The notes under the pieces were generated by a model. It saw only the letters and a program-made list of their open reading frames with translations. It made no database searches and was not told the origin of the DNA. DNA of 45,193 bases. Origin: Butyriboletus loyo. Lineage: Eukaryota; Basidiomycota; Agaricomycetes; Boletales; Boletaceae. Where the stretch lies: NCBI GenBank assembly GCA_038093515.1, contig JBBPSI010000195.1, forward strand, positions 1 to 45,193, read 5' to 3'. This document shows positions 1 through 9,660 of the stretch, piece after piece; the stretch's first letter is position 1; each line of letters opens with the position of its first letter. Position numbers and translations under genes: made by a program.

Positions 1-79
1 ACAATGATGTCATATAGACCCGTCTAGAAACGTAGTGGCTGTAAGTGAAATACAGAAATAGAACACTACCGTTTCAACA
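1..79 (-). repeat. LTR-like repeat B, partial copy (B3)
   Basis: Only the end of repeat B is inside the window. It matches the last 79 bases of the copies at 9661-10107 and 37648-38060, ending in ...ccgtttcaaca. Read on the minus strand the repeat begins TGTTGAAACGG, so this is its 5' end. It directly abuts the 5' leader of element El1, 17 bases before the proposed gag start, so it is inserted in, or recombined with, that leader. The rest lies upstream of the window. Confidence 0.8.
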
Positions 80-96
80 CCCTCCCCTCGCCCACC

Positions 97-1418
97 ATTT
101 CCATCTCATGTTCAAGACGCGTCGGTCGTTCTTTCCGCGTTCCCTCTCCCGAACCGGAACCCATCGTCGTTGACAACCCATCGCTGCCGCACTCCCCCGC
201 CCAGCCAGACCCTCAACCCCAGTTTGACCCTTCACCCCAGTCTGACCCCGAACCCTCATACCAACCCGAGGACCAGGGTCAAGGGCAAGGATCGGAACCT
301 ATCCCTAGCAACGACGGTTACGACAGCGACTGGCTCGACAGAACCCCCCACGTTTCCCCCCACGTCTCCTGCTCCCCCTCTCCACCGTACTATCCTCCCG
401 CAGACCCATCTGACGACGAAGACAACAACAACGATATGTCTGACAAAAAGAATATCGTCCCCAAAGACTTCTCCAGTCTCAACGAAGACGCCTCGCGATG
501 GCTCCTCGCCATGCGCACCTACTTCGCCGCCAATCAAATGGCCAACGACGAATCAAAGATTAATGCCCTTCTCATGAAGATGAGCGAAGGGAAAGGCAAA
601 ATGTTCTCTGAAGGATGGATGAGTCTCCTTCTAGACAGTCACCCCACAGCGCGACAAAGTCAATGGTCTGCGAGGATTTCCAAAGGGTCTTCCATCCCTT
701 TGACGTAGGAGAGAGTGCCCGTATCAATCTGGGGAACCTCACCCAGAACAAAGCCAACCGAAAGGATGGCTACGACACCTATGTCACGGAGTTCCAGCTC
801 CTCACTGCAAAGTCTGGAATCATCGATGAAAAGGCGCTCATCGAATGGTTCATTCGCGGTCTCGACCCCCGCCTCGCTGAGTCTGTCCTCTCATGCGAGA
901 AACCCCCTACCATGCTTGCCGGATGGGCCGAAAAGACATCCACCTTCCACGCGCAGCACAAGCGCATTGACGACCTCTGCACAGGGAAACAATATATTCC
1001 CACCTTCTCCTCCTCCACCAAGCCCACGCCCCACCGAAGGGACCCTAACGCCATGGATGTAGACACAGTCTGACTTACTCCCGTACAACGTGTGGAGTAC
1101 ATGAAGCAGAACAAATGCTTCATTTGCCACCAAGTCGGCTGCCGATCGACTAACCATCCTCGCCCCCCTTGCAACGGGCAGAACCCCCGAGGACCGCCCT
1201 CCCGTCCCCCTCGCAACCCTCAGCGTGCGCGCACCGCCGTCGTCACACCCCCCGAACCAAAGCCCTCCCCACTCATTGACTACTTGTCCGAGTTGAAAGG
1301 TCAAGGCACCCAGCAAGAAGATGTCTTGAACGTCCTCAAGGCATGCTTCAATGAAGATGAAGAAAAGCTGCCCGTCGCAGCAACCAAGGTGGCCGAAGCC
1401 TGGCCAAAGGATTTTTAG
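97..1418 (+). pseudogene. gag: El1 gag (capsid/nucleocapsid), broken
   Basis: This is the structural Gag polyprotein of a family A chromovirus. The frame is open from an ATT at 97 (context cccaccATT) through an acidic, proline-rich N-terminal region to the first in-frame ATG at 436 (MSDKKNIVPKDF). It then enters the conserved capsid segment (LLAMRTYFAANQ, EGWMSLLLD). A deletion of about 7 bases near 650 shifts the frame; the capsid continues in another frame (VFHPFDVGESARINLGN ... ALIEWFIRGLDPRLAESVL) up to a CGA-to-TGA stop at 1071-1073. After that stop comes a cysteine/histidine knuckle, CFICHQVGCRSTNH, and the end AEAWPKDF. Lengths and order match the El3 and El4 copies. Expression of pol would follow by a -1 shift at the gag stop. 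The copy cannot make full Gag. Confidence 0.85.
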
Positions 1419-4400
1419 AAAAGAGGGAAGTTTCGACGTCTTCGCCTCTCCATGTAATCGCCCCTGTAGTTTTATCAAACCCAAATGCGCAATCTATTCG
1501 AGTCCCGGTGTCATTATTCGCGCATGAAGGGGGACAAATCGTCGACACATTCGCCCTGGTGGACAGCGGCGCAAGCGGATGCTTCATAGATCGCGATCTA
1601 GTGAAGCGAAAGAAACTGCCGATGGAACAGCTACCCAAGCCACTTAGTGCCCAGAATGTGGACGGGTCAAACAACCAAGGAGGAGTAATACGACACAAGG
1701 TCACCATCTCCATCAGGATTGGAGAAACGGAGGAGGAACGGAGTTTCCTGGTCCTCAACATAGGAAGAGAGAACATGATCCTAGGACTACCGTGGTTACG
1801 AGAAGCCAACCCAGTAATAGATTGGGCCACTGGCCATATCGATCTCCCGGATCAAATCAAGAAGCCCCAACATGACTCCCCTCAGGCAATCGCTCAGAGG
1901 TACCTGGTACGGTACCTTGACTTGGATCCAGACTCCAAGATCGCCAAACTCTGGAAGAAGCGAGTAGACGCTTCGGCAAGGGACGCCTACCCCGTCCGAA
2001 AGGCAACTATCGCCACTGAAATCACCGCTCAGACCATCAAGGAGAAAGCAGTTCTCCCAACCCTGTTCATTGCTTTTGCAGACGTTTTTGACAAGAAAAA
2101 CACTGAGGAGCTACCCCCATCCCGATCTTTTGACCATGCTATCGACCTTGACAAAGACTTTGTTCCGAAAGTCGCCAAGGTCTACCCCTTGAATCTGAAA
2201 GAGTCGGAGGCCTGCAAAGCTTTCGTCAAGGAGCATCTCAAGTCGGGAAAGATCACTCCCTCCAAGTCTCCTCAGGCAGCCCCCTTCTTCTTTGTATCCA
2301 AGAAGGATGGCTCGTTACGCCCCTGTCAGGACTACAGGTACCTGAACTCGCATACTGTCAAAAACGCCTATCCTCTCCCTCTCATCTCCGACCTCGTCGA
2401 TCACCTCAAGGGATCAAAAATCTTCACCAAGATGGACATCCGCTGGGGATATAACAACGTCCTCATCAAACCGAATGACCGCTGGAAAGCGGCCTTCATC
2501 ACCCCTCAAGGGCTGTTCGAGCCCACTGTGATGTTCTTCGGACTTTGTAATTCCCCAGCCACATTCCAGGCTCTGATGGACCACATCTTCGGTGACCTCA
2601 TGGCAGAAGGATGGCTAATCATCTACATGGATGATCTCCTGATCCATTCTGCTGCTACTGCGGAACACGAGGCCCGTACGATCCGCGTCCTGGAAAGGCT
2701 TAGAGAACACAAACTCTTCCTCAAACTCGAGAAGTGCTCGTTTGACGCCGAAGAAGTGGAATATCTCGGTATGATGGTCCGAGAAGGCCAAGTCAAGATG
2801 GACCCCACCAAATTGAAAGCCATTCGCAAATGGAACCCCCCGACCTCGGTGAAGGCAGTCAGGTCCTTCATCGGGTTTTGCAATTTTTACCGCAGATTCA
2901 TACAGGACTTCTCTCATATCGCGAAGCCGTTACACCACCTGACCAAGAAGAATTCCCCCTGGGCTTGGACCCCGGCTTGTGAACACGCATTCCAAGCAAT
3001 CAAGCAGTCGTTCCTACAACAGCCCGTCCTCTCTATGCCTGACGTCACGAAGCCGTTTGCTGTCATGATGGATGCCTCCCTCACTGCCACGGGAGCAGTG
3101 CTCATGCAGAAGGATGTCAATGGCGACTTACATCCTTGCGCTTACCTGTCAAAGACGCTCTTGCCCGCGGAGCGCAATTATGATATCTATGATCGCGAGT
3201 TGCTCGCGGTCATTCATGCACTCGAAGAGTGGCGACACTACCTGCACGGTACAGGTCACCAAGTGGAGGTTCTCACTGACCACAAGAACCTCACCTACTT
3301 TCGCCAACCCAACAAATTGTCCCGTCGGCAAGCCCGTTGGCTTATGTTCCTGCAGGATTTTGACCTGCACTTTCACCACATTCCTGGAACTCAGATGGGC
3401 CCCGCAGATGCCCTATCTCTACGAGATGATGTGGACACCTCCGCCGATAACCAGGAGGTCACCCTTCTCCCCGAAAACCTGTTTGCCAGGAAAATTGATG
3501 TCGCACTCGCTGAAAAGATCGCTGCCTCAACCCCCAGCGACCCTATGATCAAACGGTGCATGCAGGCTCTTTACGAAGACTCCCCCCTCTTCCCTAAAAT
3601 GAACGCTGGGGACTGGGACTTCGACAGCAAAGAGCTGTATTTCCGTAAGAAACGGTATATCCCCAAAGAGGCACGAGTCGACCTCATCCGGTCCTTGCAC
3701 GAGAGCCCGGCTGGGGGCCATGGTGGTATCTTCCGCACCCAGAATCTGGTGCACAGGGATTATTGGTGGCCTGGAATGGCTAACCTCGTCCACCGCTTCG
3801 TCTCTGGTTGCGCTGTTTGCCAGGCGCATAAGGTCAATACTCACCCCACGGTTCCTCCCCTCACCCCTCTGGCCAGCGTGGCCTCTCGTCCTTTTGAACA
3901 GGTCTCGGTCGACCTCATCACCAGCCTCCCTCCCTCGTTGGGTTGTGATTCAGTCATGGTCGTGGTAGACCATGGGCTTACGAAGGGGGTAATTTATTCC
4001 CCTTGCAACAAAGACATTGACACGGCAGGAGTCGCCAAATTATTCTTCAAAACCATCTTCCTCCGCTTCAGCCTACACTCCCGATGCATCTCAGACAGAG
4101 GTCCTCAGTTCGCATCTGCCTTCGCTAGAGAACTCGCGAGACTCCTCGACTATGACCTCGCCCTCTCCTCCGCCTATCACCCCCAGACTGACGGTGAAAC
4201 CGAACGAGTCAACCAGGAATTGGAGACTTACCTACGAATCTTCTGTGATGGCCACCCGGAACGATGGGCCGAACTCCTCCCCATGGCCGAGTTCTCTCAC
4301 AATTCCATGACTCACTCGTCAACCAACGTGACGCCCTTCTCCCTGATGGTCGGGTATGAGCCGAGATCGTATCCTCCAATCGGAAAGACATTCCTCCCCG

Positions 4401-4959
4401 CCCTCGAGTCCAGACTCTCGGAACTCACGGGAGCCCGAACGGAAGCACTGGAAGCCCACAAGAAGGCACGACGATTGATGAAAGAGCGGATCTTGTCCAA
4501 GTTCCGCCCGTGGAAGACAGGGGATAAGGTTTGGCTCGAAGGGCGCAACCTTCGACTCAGGTACCCGTCCAAGAAGCTCTCCCCAAGACGGGAAGGACCA
4601 TTCGAGATTGCACAGGTTGTCTCCCCTGTGGCGTACAGACTCCGATTGCCGCCGACCTGGAAGATCCATGACGTCTTCCATGCGTCATTGCTGACTCCTT
4701 ATCGCGAAACAACGGAACATGGTCCGAATTTCACAAATCTCTGCCGGAAGAAATAGACGGAGATGAAGAGTACGAGATCGATCGGATCTTGTCCCATCGC
4801 GGCTCCAAGGGACGCCGTCAGTTCCTGGTATCCTGGAAAGGGTACTCCGCAGCGGAGAACACCTGGGAACCGAATGGGAACCTGGTCCATGCGCAGGCCT
4901 TACTCAAAGCTTATAAGCTGCGCCACCCCAAGGATTTTCCCTCCCCATCTTCGCAGTAA
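1412..4959 (+). pseudogene. pol: El1 pol: protease-RT-RNase H-integrase-chromodomain, one late frameshift
   Basis: This is the chromovirus Pol polyprotein. It is continuously open from the gag stop to 4756, with no ATG near its start; it lies in the -1 frame relative to gag. Domains in order: aspartic protease (ALVDSGASGCFID), RT with YMDD (IIYMDDLLIHS), RNase H (MDASLTATGAV, YDRELLAVIHALEEW, LTDHKNLTYF, GPADALS), integrase zinc finger (HESPAGGHGG ... CAVCQAHK), integrase core D-D-E (VSVDLIT, CISDRGPQF, HPQTDGETERVNQ). All catalytic residues are present. One base is missing near 4740, so translation ends early at 4756. The chromodomain (EIDRILSHRGSKGRRQF, SWKGYSAAENTWEP) is left in another frame up to the usual TAA at 4957. 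Apart from that, this is the most intact pol in the window. Confidence 0.92.
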
Positions 4960-4967
4960 ACTCGAAA

Positions 4968-6236
4968 ATGGCCATTCCCCCCACTGAGAACAATACCTCT
5001 TCCACCGCTGACAACAATGAAAACCTCCCTCTTCCGCCTCAACCTCCTGTCCGTTCTTCCCGCCTTCCGGTATCGTCTCGCCGCGTGCTCTACACCGCTG
5101 TTTTAGAAAATCCCGTCGCCACCTACGCTTTGGAGCAGCATATGGACTTCACCGGGGACTATGTCCTCCGTACCCTCACTTCCCTCTACCGCTCCTACGC
5201 CCTCGCCCGCACCGTCCACACCCGTCTATGTCCAGACAACCAGCCGCCCATTTATGCTGCCGCCCTTGAGTCCTCCTTGATGGAGGCTAGGGGCTACACC
5301 CTCGATATCCTCCACACCGAAGGATTCAGTTACGTGGTTGATCAACTCCTGCCAGGTATTCTGGCCCCAGTCCTCTGTCCCATCCTCATCACGCTTGCTC
5401 CTAGGGAGCGGCAATTCTACCTCCACTCCGCCGACCATATTGGCTACCTCCGCCCCATGGCTCGCGGCCCCAATCCAATGTCTCGTCCTCCCCCAGCAAG
5501 ATCTCCTTCGCCTGTACCTGTTCCAGCGCCATCCACCCGAGAGTCTCCTGCAACCACGTTGGTAGCTGACTCATCTCACGAGACGACAGGAGAATTCCTG
5601 GAGTTCTTTCGGACCAACGTTGACGAGCCCCAGGTTGCTCATTGACACTCCCCCTTACCGCCTCGCACAGTGCGTCGCCAACCTCGCCAGGCGCTACTCC
5701 AGGCCGGAGCCATCCCCAGGTCAGTCACTCTCACCGCTGCAGGACACAGAATTGCCAACCGAGCTGCCCGCTCTGTCACCCCCCAACCGTCCACTCGATG
5801 AGGAACCCCCTCCATCCAACTCATCCCTCGTGCCACTACCCCCACCGCCGCAGCTGGTAGCTCTAATGACTCTTCCTATGGACCCCTGCCCCCCTACCTT
5901 GCTGGTTGGGGCACTCGTGATTCCCCTATCGTCATTGACGATCGATCCCCTGGTCCCAGCCTGGGCCCTGCTCGACCTCACCTCGTCCGCCCACAACTCT
6001 GCTTCGAGTGCGGGACCGTCGGCCACTTCCGCAGGGAATGCCCCAACTATACCTGCCTGTTTTGCCACCGGATCGCCCCTGGTCATATACAGGAGTTTTG
6101 TCCAGAGCGCACCTGCGGCCTATGCAGCGCTGTTGGCCACATTGTCGCCAACTGTACATTCCGGGATGACGCGTGGGCGGACCTCCCTGTCGATGACCCT
6201 TACGACTACGACTTCAACGAGGGAGCATCTCAATGA
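4968..6236 (+). pseudogene. El1 ORF3, zinc-knuckle protein, two premature stops
   Basis: This is a third gene of family A, downstream of pol, homologous to the intact copy at 14879-16117 (minus strand). It starts at ATG 4968, eight bases after the pol TAA. One base has been lost in the spacer (taaactcg instead of taacactcg). The N-terminal part (RVLYTAVLENPVATYALEQ ... YRSYALARTVHTRLCPD) looks helical; a proline/serine-rich middle follows, then three zinc knuckles near the C-terminus (CFECGTVGHFRREC, CLFCHRIAPGHIQEFC, CGLCSAVGHIVANC) and an acidic tail. The frame stays in register to TGA 6234, but CGA-to-TGA changes create stops at 5643-5645 and 5799-5801. The product would be a truncated 225-residue protein lacking the knuckles. 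Its function is unknown; nucleic-acid binding is inferred from the knuckles. Confidence 0.8.
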
Positions 6237-6286
6237 AGGAAGTTTTCAGTTGTGGAGTCGGAGTCTCCACCATGGGAAGGGGGTAA

Positions 6287-6714
6287 TGTTACGGTAGTGG
6301 TATACTTTTTCCATCCACTACCACTTGGACTACTTCATTCGCCTAGCTTACAGCTAGTTCCCTTTGAACGGTACCAACCGTTCTAGCTTAGTCACCACTT
6401 CCCGTGCACGGACGCACTTTCCTTCATACTCCAGAATGTTCTAGAGTATCTCTTCCCCGTTTGTACTTTCCCTTCTCGCGGCTCAATTAGGGACATGGTC
6501 TGTGCGCAGACCCCAGTAGTATAAAGACCCAGCCTTTATACCATGTACAGTATCTAGTTCTACGCAGTCACCTGCTAGCAATTAGTTCTCCTCCAGACTC
6601 TTAGTGTGCACACTAAGACATAGTCTGAGACCCAGCCCGAGAATCGTCTCCAGAGTCCTGAGGCTACTCCAGAGTGCCTCCTCATTGTTCTAGTTGTTAG
6701 CGCCCAGCATAACA
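6287..6714 (+). repeat. 3' LTR of El1 (family A, 428 bp)
   Basis: The LTR starts TGTTACGG right after a polypurine tract (6274-6283, GGGAAGGGGG) plus TAA, and ends CAGCATAACA. It carries all A-family landmarks: the U3 inverted repeats, AGAATGTTCTAGA, the GGTCTGTGCGCAGACC motif, TATA (tataaaga), the ATCTAGTTCT start-site motif, the 18-bp palindrome (here with cttagtgtgcacactaag) and a TGTT...AACA terminal pair. Confidence 0.95.
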
Positions 6715-6743
6715 CTCATCTTCAGAATAGTTATTGTCATTGG
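6715..6743. other. Short host remnant (with 7245-7291 and 8885-9097)
   Basis: When the solo LTR at 6744-7239 and the Tc1 element at 7292-8884 are removed, these 29 bases join with 7245-7291 and 8885-9097 into about 290 bp of older sequence. I see no open frame longer than about 25 codons and no recognisable protein motif in it. It is the target into which El1, the D LTR and the Tc1 element inserted, and is probably a decayed older element. Confidence 0.5.
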
Positions 6744-7239
6744 TGTTATGAGACAACAATGTTATCACGTGGCACACAGGGTTCCACGACTGTTGCAGTT
6801 ATACACAGTAACTGGCGAGTGTAACGAGGATAGCTCAGACCTTAATCTCTCAACTGTTGCCAGCGAATAAGACAAGTGGTTAAAGCTAGGGAATCCTAGC
6901 CCAAACCACTAGCCTTTATATATTACAGGGGAACATGCACAGACCAAGCAGTGCGTGAAACTAATTACTATACATGTACATACGAGAAGAAGTCAGGGTT
7001 GACAGAGATTAAAATAGAAGTCGATGGCAATCAGAAAGAAGAGAAGCAAACAGAGATTAAATACATGAGGCGTGACGTCATAGAGTCTGGGCCAGTCTGG
7101 ACCATGATGTCATATGCTTTGTCAGCCCATGGTCACATGTATAATCCCATGATCACATGCACTGAGTCACGTAACCTGTGAAAGAGAAATATGACAAAGT
7201 CCGAACACAAAATCTGTTATAAGAGATACAATTATAACA
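6744..7239 (-). repeat. Solo LTR, family D (D5, 496 bp) with TSD attgg
   Basis: It runs TGTTATGAG...ATTATAACA and is flanked by identical attgg at 6739-6743 and 7240-7244. It is a diverged member of family D: it shares ctcaactgttgccagcgaat, the TATA-side segment gcctttatatatt and the gcgtgacgtcatagagtct block with the other D copies. Its promoter reads on the minus strand. It lies in a short remnant next to El1's 3' LTR. Small translated frames inside it (for example near 6951-7181) are not conserved in the other D copies and are not genes. Confidence 0.85.
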
Positions 7240-7291
7240 ATTGGGAATAACCTAAGGGCCTTTCTTGAGCCCTAACAAGCATTGTGGACTA

Positions 7292-7507
7292 CAGTGGGCA
7301 ACAAAACTGTTGCAATGTTGGCAACATTTTGATTGTTAAGCTAATAACTCAAGAACCACTAAAGGCAAACCTCCTAAACCTACCCATAGCAGAAGGCCAT
7401 AATCAAGGGCTTTCCAGAAATATATACATTGCTTATGTAATTCATTCTATATCAGGAGATATTCACCAATCAAGCAAGGGTACTCATTGCAACAGTTTTG
7501 TTGCTGA
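7292..7507 (+). repeat. Left terminal inverted repeat of the Tc1 element
   Basis: 216 bp, the inverse of 8669-8884. The outer end carries gcaacaaaactgttgcaatg (7298-7317) and the inner end its exact reverse complement (7485-7504), so each arm holds two copies of a 20-bp motif facing each other. These are candidate transposase binding sites. Confidence 0.93.
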
Positions 7508-7524
7508 TATCAAGGGTATCTAAA

Positions 7525-8619
7525 TTAGTATGAAGTATATCCTCCTTTGGCTTTAATCACCTCCTGAATCCTTCTAGGCATACTCTCAATCAACTCCTGA
7601 CACTGTGCAATCCCAATCCTATCCCACTCTGCCTGTACATGCTCCCACAACTCCAAAACCCCCTTAGGTGACTCAGGATACTCTGCTAGCCTTCTTTTGA
7701 GAAGAAACCATAGGTGTTCTATGGGGTTGAGGTCTGGAGACTGAGCAGGCCACACCATGACCTCAAATCCATTGTCAGCAAACCACTCCTTGGCTCTCCT
7801 GCTGGTATGCTTGGGGTCATTATCCTGCTGAAAGATAATGTCCTCTGGAGTTTTTCCATAATACTGAAGGGTTTGTTGGAGTTCATCCTCCATGATCTGC
7901 ACATAAAGATTAGCATCCATCTTACCATCAATCTTGCAAGCCATTCCAACTCCTTCCCAGGTCATACAACCCCATATCATCACTAATCCTCCTCCAAACT
8001 TCACTGTACCTTCCACCAGCCTATCACTTAGGCCCTCTCCTGCCTTTTTCCACACCCATTTCCTTCCATCTGACCCAATGCGATTGATTTTGGTCTCATC
8101 TGACCATATGACATGCTTCCAGTCCTCCACAGTCCAATCCTGATGGCTTAAAGCAAAGTCCATTCTTGCCCTCCTATGACGCATAGAGAGAAGGGGGCAT
8201 TTCTTCTTCACCACAGCCTTCATACCAGCCTTCCTGAGGTGATGACAAATGGTTTGGGGGGAGATGGGATGGTTCTTGATGTCCTGAAGAGTTTTGGTAA
8301 CCTGGACAGCATTTTCAGCCTTCCCAGTACCAATAAGACAAATGACATGGCACATGTCAGTGGGAGTTATGAGGGATGGGCAACCACCAGAGGCTTTGAG
8401 TAGGTCTGGACAGTGTTTGGAGCAAAGTCTACTAATGGTAGAGTGGTTGAGACCAGTAGAATGTGAGATCTGGCAAGTGGATTTACCCATTTCCAGGCAG
8501 GATATGATTTGGTTGGTTTGTTCAATAGAAAGGGATTTCATGATGGAAGTAATGGAAAAAGCGATGGTGTTTTGATGTGTTTGCACAATGTTGAACTTCT
8601 TATGCATCACATGACCCAT
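7525..8619 (-). CDS. Tc1-family DD34E transposase
   Basis: This is a cut-and-paste transposase for the surrounding inverted-repeat element. The longest frame is 364 residues. A start at the second methionine cluster (8541, MKSLSIEQTNQII) would give 338 residues, the usual Tc1 length, and places the first helix-turn-helix at the N-terminus; I think that start more likely. The N-terminal half has the paired helix-turn-helix layout (KSTCQISHSTGLNHSTISRL, then HPISPQTICHHLRKAGM). The catalytic residues are D174 (VIWSDETK), D266 (FQQDNDPKHTS) and E301 (SPDLNPIEHLW) in the long numbering, with exactly 34 residues between the second D and E. The hinge reads GGCPSL, whereas the family usually has GRPR there, so an arginine-to-cysteine change (CGC to TGC) may have weakened DNA binding. 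There is no stop or frameshift. The gene ends 17 bases inside the left inverted repeat's inner edge. Confidence 0.93.
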   Translation of the reverse strand: MGHVMHKKFNIVQTHQNTIAFSITSIMKSLSIEQTNQIISCLEMGKSTCQISHSTGLNHSTISRLCSKHCPDLLKASGGCPSLITPTDMCHVICLIGTGKAENAVQVTKTLQDIKNHPISPQTICHHLRKAGMKAVVKKKCPLLSMRHRRARMDFALSHQDWTVEDWKHVIWSDETKINRIGSDGRKWVWKKAGEGLSDRLVEGTVKFGGGLVMIWGCMTWEGVGMACKIDGKMDANLYVQIMEDELQQTLQYYGKTPEDIIFQQDNDPKHTSRRAKEWFADNGFEVMVWPAQSPDLNPIEHLWFLLKRRLAEYPESPKGVLELWEHVQAEWDRIGIAQCQELIESMPRRIQEVIKAKGGYTSY

Positions 8620-8668
8620 TGCTTATGTAATACTCAGCCACAACATATGATTCTAACATTTTATAGGG

Positions 8669-8884
8669 TCAGCAACAAAACTGTTGCAATGAGTACCCTT
8701 GCTTGATTGGTGAATATCTCCTGATATAGAATGAATTACATAAGCAATGTATATATTTTTGGAAAGCCCTTGATTATGGCTTTCTGCTATGGGTAGGTTT
8801 AGGAGGTTTGCCTTTAGTGGTTCTTGAGTTATTAGCTTAACAATCAAAATGTTGCCAACATTGCAATGGTTTTGTTGCCCACTG
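8669..8884 (-). repeat. Right terminal inverted repeat of the Tc1 element
   Basis: Inverse copy of 7292-7507. By eye it differs at about four positions (for example aaaccattgc for aaactgttgc at the outer end). It is followed by the TA target duplication at 8885-8886. Confidence 0.93.
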
Positions 8885-9097
8885 TAACATCAGAGATCAT
8901 ATGGATATACTGGCCTGTCACCATGCCACTCCTGGTTTCTCTTCCAAACCATGACTCACCATGGTACTTGTAAGCATCAACTTACTTCATTTTTTTAAAT
9001 CTGCTAACTTAGAGGTCATAGATTAGACTTTTAGATACCTACTCACTTTGTACTGGTGCATTTGAGTTGATACCCTTCTGCCCCTTGACCTCTTCGC
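8885..9097. other. Unassigned remnant between Tc1 element and LTR C
   Basis: 213 bp with stops in every frame; I recognise no motif in it. It continues the remnant at 6715-6743 and 7245-7291. It ends where LTR C starts at 9098. Confidence 0.5.
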
Positions 9098-9660
9098 TGT
9101 TACAGTTTTACCCCTAAGCGTACCCCGCCACTCGTTTTCCCACGCTCACGCGTCCCCGCCGCCCCCGCCATCTTGCGATGCCGCCCATCACCCGCTCCTT
9201 AGTCGCCTAGTGGACATTATCCACTTCCCTGGTCGTTCCGCAAGTCTCAGTGTCGCTACACTGAGATAGCCCCTGTCTTCTCGCCCCGTCGGGCCGGACC
9301 CACAGTTGAGCTGTCACGTCCTTCATTCTTTGACCAATGACATTTGTTACATCACGTGACTAGCACGTGATTAGATTACGACACGTCAGTACCTTCGTGT
9401 CGAGACCCGTATCCAAGGGCTCCGCCGTTCACATCCCCTTTGCCCTGTGGGGCCGGCCTCATGGACATCATCACTTCGCTTTCAGCACTTCTCATTCGCT
9501 GACAATGTCGCCATCTTACTCGGAGCTTCGCTCCCTCGTTACCGGCACTTTGCCGCTTCTCCATTCGCCGTTATGACTCGAGCAGACTCATAACCCTTTA
9601 CCTTCGCTGCCATGCACAGCTCGGTCTGTGCACCATATCTATTAGTATATATACCAGTTT
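9098..9660 (+). repeat. LTR family C, truncated (C1)
   Basis: It starts TGTTACAGTTTTACCCC like the full 822-bp copy at 24362-25183 and runs through the GC-rich U3, the GCACAGCTCGGTCTGTGC motif (9614-9631) and TATA (9646-9653). It stops just after tatataccag. The last 260 bases or so (R/U5) are missing, replaced by repeat B. Confidence 0.85.

Larger units (their letters stand above)
80..6714 (+). mobile_element. Chromovirus El1 (Ty3/Gypsy family A), 5' truncated by repeat B
   Basis: This covers the internal region and 3' LTR of a family A chromovirus: leader, gag, pol, ORF3, polypurine tract (6274-6283) and LTR 6287-6714. The 5' LTR is not present; repeat B replaces it or interrupts the leader just upstream. 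Pol is one long open frame, the best preserved pol in the window, whereas gag and ORF3 carry stops or frameshifts. It is closest to El3 in sequence. The right flank is ctcat; the matching duplication would be outside the window. Confidence 0.93.
7292..8884 (-). mobile_element. Tc1/mariner DNA transposon, apparently complete (1,593 bp)
   Basis: It is flanked by TA on both sides (7290-7291 and 8885-8886), the Tc1/mariner target duplication. The terminal inverted repeats are unusually long, 7292-7507 and 8669-8884, 216 bp each with about four mismatches by eye. Between them is one open transposase gene on the minus strand. The ends read CAGTGGGCAACAAAAC. It is a single insertion in the older remnant described at 6715, and nothing interrupts it. 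Confidence 0.95.

Noticed and set aside
891..1484. A 197-codon minus-strand frame opposite El1 gag
   Set aside because: Recurs as antisense shadow over gag knuckle regions with different lengths and breaks; no independent conservation.
6951..7181. A 76-codon frame inside LTR D5
   Set aside because: Not conserved in D1-D4 and lies within an LTR promoter region.
8885..9097. Possible Copia protease/integrase remnant
   Set aside because: The minus-strand translation has a few suggestive residues only and stops in each frame; no catalytic motif was found, so I left it unassigned.
9098..9300. CpG-rich segment as a host promoter/CpG island
   Set aside because: It is the start of LTR C and recurs in C2 and C3.
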